From Actinomycetota bacterium (lineage in GTDB: Bacteria; Actinomycetota; Actinomycetes; Actinomycetales; Microbacteriaceae): a DNA stretch of 7,546 nt. The notes under the pieces are model-generated. The model was given only the letters and a program-made list of their open reading frames with translations, did not search any database and was not told the DNA's origin. The stretch lies in contig WLEN01000031.1 of the NCBI GenBank assembly GCA_009704225.1, forward strand, positions 1 to 7,546, written 5' to 3'. Of this stretch, positions 6,536-7,546 are shown one piece after another; position 1 is the stretch's first letter; each line of letters begins with the position of its first letter. The position numbers and the translations under genes are program-made.

Positions 6536-7383
6536 GGGTATAGCCCGAGCGTGATGCCCGTCACCAATTGAACGCCGGCGACCGCCCCCGCGACATATGG
6601 GAACGCAACCGAAAACTTGTACAAGCGCTTTGCTTCGAGGCTGGTCGGGGTTCGCCAGTTCGCGACGAGGAGCCATCCCGAGATGACCCCGGAGACGATT
6701 GCGACCGGAGGGTTCACTATCGCAAACGCAACGGTCGAGACGATCCACCACGCACCAGACCACACCAACGAACCCTTGACCCCGAACTTGACCGCGGTGG
6801 TGACGATTCCCGCCGCAGCGTCCTCGTCGATGTCCTGAATGGCGTCATAGACGTGCTTCGCCATGCTCCACGCCATGAGCCCGATGACTGCCGGCCACAT
6901 CGGCTCGACTCCAAGTGCGAGGGGTACAAACGCGAGCGGGAAAGCGTAATCAGCGTTGCTGACAGAGTCCCAGACGGGTCGTGCCTTGAATCGGAGTGGC
7001 GTGGACGAATACTGCCAGAACGAGAACGAATAGGCGAGCATCCACAGGAACGCGGCTAACGGAACCGTGATTGCGAAATAAACGAGGAATGGGACATTGA
7101 GGAGGACGACGCCCCAATTGATCATCCGCACCTCGGAGGGTTTGATCTTGGCCCCGCCAAAGCCCCCCTTGCGGTCGTTCTCCGCGTCGGTGTCCTGATC
7201 ATAAATGTCGTTGATGCCGTAAATCAGCAGATTGAACGGCAGGGTCACCCAAACGAGGATCGGCAGGATCTCCCAGGTCCAGAGGTACCCTGCCAACCAC
7301 ATGCCCACGACCGTCGTGCCGATCGTGTTGACCCACAGAACGGGACGAGAGATTTCGGTTAGTCGGCGAAGCACAATACCCAC
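6532..7383 (-). CDS. crtEb: UbiA-family prenyltransferase, likely lycopene elongase (C50 carotenoid synthesis)
   Basis: This 283-residue, very hydrophobic polytopic membrane protein has both Asp-rich motifs of UbiA prenyltransferases: NDIYDQDTD (58-66), followed by AENDRKGG, and DAIQDIDED (180-188). These bind the Mg2+-diphosphate of the prenyl donor. The opening SRPVLWVNT (12-20) and the GINDxxD...N.RKGG block resemble CrtEb of Corynebacterium and LyeJ of haloarchaea, which add C5 units from DMAPP to lycopene to make C45/C50 carotenoids. GTG 7383 is taken as start because it places SRP 11 residues in, as in CrtEb; GTG 7374 is an alternative. The gene overlaps the desaturase gene downstream by 4 bp, which supports a carotenoid role over quinone or heme O synthesis. 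The start codon lies in one arm of an inverted repeat (7379-7418). The symbol is by resemblance; LyeJ would be an equivalent name. Confidence 0.82.
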   Translation of the reverse strand: MGIVLRRLTEISRPVLWVNTIGTTVVGMWLAGYLWTWEILPILVWVTLPFNLLIYGINDIYDQDTDAENDRKGGFGGAKIKPSEVRMINWGVVLLNVPFLVYFAITVPLAAFLWMLAYSFSFWQYSSTPLRFKARPVWDSVSNADYAFPLAFVPLALGVEPMWPAVIGLMAWSMAKHVYDAIQDIDEDAAAGIVTTAVKFGVKGSLVWSGAWWIVSTVAFAIVNPPVAIVSGVISGWLLVANWRTPTSLEAKRLYKFSVAFPYVAGAVAGVQLVTGITLGLYP

Positions 7384-7418
7384 TCTAACTTCTGCACGCG
7401 AGTGCAGAGCCGAGTGGG
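7379..7418. repeat. Two-part nested inverted repeat over the prenyltransferase start
   Basis: The inner perfect repeat is TCTGCAC (7391-7397), a 4-base loop GCGA, and GTGCAGA (7402-7408). The outer perfect repeat is CCCACTC (7379-7385) and GAGTGGG (7412-7418), separated from the inner one by 5 and 3 unpaired bases. Read as minus-strand RNA it forms a hairpin whose 3' outer arm contains the GTG start (7383-7381) and whose inner arm holds the only Shine-Dalgarno-like bases (AGAAG). No T-run follows on either strand, so it is not a standard intrinsic terminator. It could be a translational control hairpin, or the inner 18-bp palindrome could be a protein operator. Confidence 0.6.
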
Positions 7419-7432
7419 CATTGAGATTGTCG

Positions 7433-7546
7433 CTAGACGAGGTTGTCGAGGTGCGGGTCTCCGACGCGGGTCGGGACCATGACTGCCTGAATCTCAGCGC
7501 GGTTGAGCAGGTCCGTCATGCGGCGCTGGCGCTGCTTGGGGATCAG
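7433..7546 (-). CDS. C-terminal end of an unidentified protein (5' part beyond window edge)
   Basis: The minus strand is open from the window edge to TAG at 7435-7433, giving 37 residues that begin LIPKQRQRRMTDLL and end RVGDPHLDNLV. The third codon positions are strongly G/C (about 32 of 37), as in the neighbouring genes, which supports real coding. The visible part starts very basic and then turns into a short hydrophobic strand (IQAVMVPT). I do not recognise the family. It is on the same strand as the carotenoid pair, 49 bp upstream of the prenyltransferase, so it may belong to the same transcript or be a separate gene ending there. Confidence 0.55.
   Translation of the reverse strand: MIPKQRQRRMTDLLNRAEIQAVMVPTRVGDPHLDNLV

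Noticed and set aside
6536..6763. In-frame upstream extension of the carotenoid desaturase reading frame
   Set aside because: The extra 76 residues overlap the prenyltransferase and precede the FAD-binding strand, which normally begins near residue 5. GTG 6535 in a GTGA overlap is far more likely.
7379..7418. Inverted repeat as a Rho-independent terminator of the upstream gene
   Set aside because: No T-run follows the stem on either strand, and the 3' arm on the minus strand contains the next start codon.
7421..7546. Plus-strand open frame at the right edge starting at TTG 7421
   Set aside because: It is open, but third-position G/C bias is weaker than in the minus-strand reading, and it would oppose the carotenoid operon. 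No ribosome binding site is evident.

Overview
The window (GC roughly 60% by eye, not computed; strong G/C bias at third codon positions, GTG and ATG starts, tight gene packing) looks like chromosome of a high-GC Gram-positive actinobacterium. A member of Microbacteriaceae or a relative is my best guess, because a C50-carotenoid-type prenyltransferase (lycopene elongase) is encoded at the right end. This placement is inference from gene content. Nothing suggests a phage, plasmid or insertion sequence, and no tRNA, rRNA or CRISPR array was seen. There is no gene-free stretch longer than 300 bases.

Left block, plus strand, 2-5109: five genes packed like one operon, with junctions of 9 bp, 4 bp, a 4-bp ATGA overlap, and 8 bp. 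In order they are the C-terminal end of an aldehyde dehydrogenase (cut by the window edge), iolD (the ThDP-dependent ring-opening hydrolase of inositol catabolism), an HpcH/HpaI-family class II 2-keto acid aldolase, a Gfo/Idh/MocA sugar or cyclitol dehydrogenase that reads like the levoglucosan dehydrogenase type, and a D-2-hydroxyacid dehydrogenase. Together they fit breakdown of a cyclitol or related sugar: oxidation by the Gfo/Idh enzyme, ring opening by IolD, C-C cleavage by the aldolase, and disposal of aldehyde and 2-oxoacid products by the two other dehydrogenases. The set is not the textbook iol operon. The aldolase is of a different family from IolJ, the aldehyde dehydrogenase end does not look like IolA, and iolB, iolC, iolE and iolJ are not in view, though they could lie upstream of the window.

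Right block, minus strand, 7546-5114: a carotenoid pair, transcribed toward the catabolic block. A UbiA-family prenyltransferase resembling lycopene elongase (CrtEb/LyeJ) is joined by a 4-bp GTGA overlap to a CrtI/CrtD-type FAD-dependent carotenoid desaturase. Upstream lies the last 37 codons of an unidentified gene. Between that gene and the prenyltransferase is a two-part inverted repeat whose outer arm contains the prenyltransferase start codon, a possible regulatory site. The two blocks converge with only 4 bp between stop codons.
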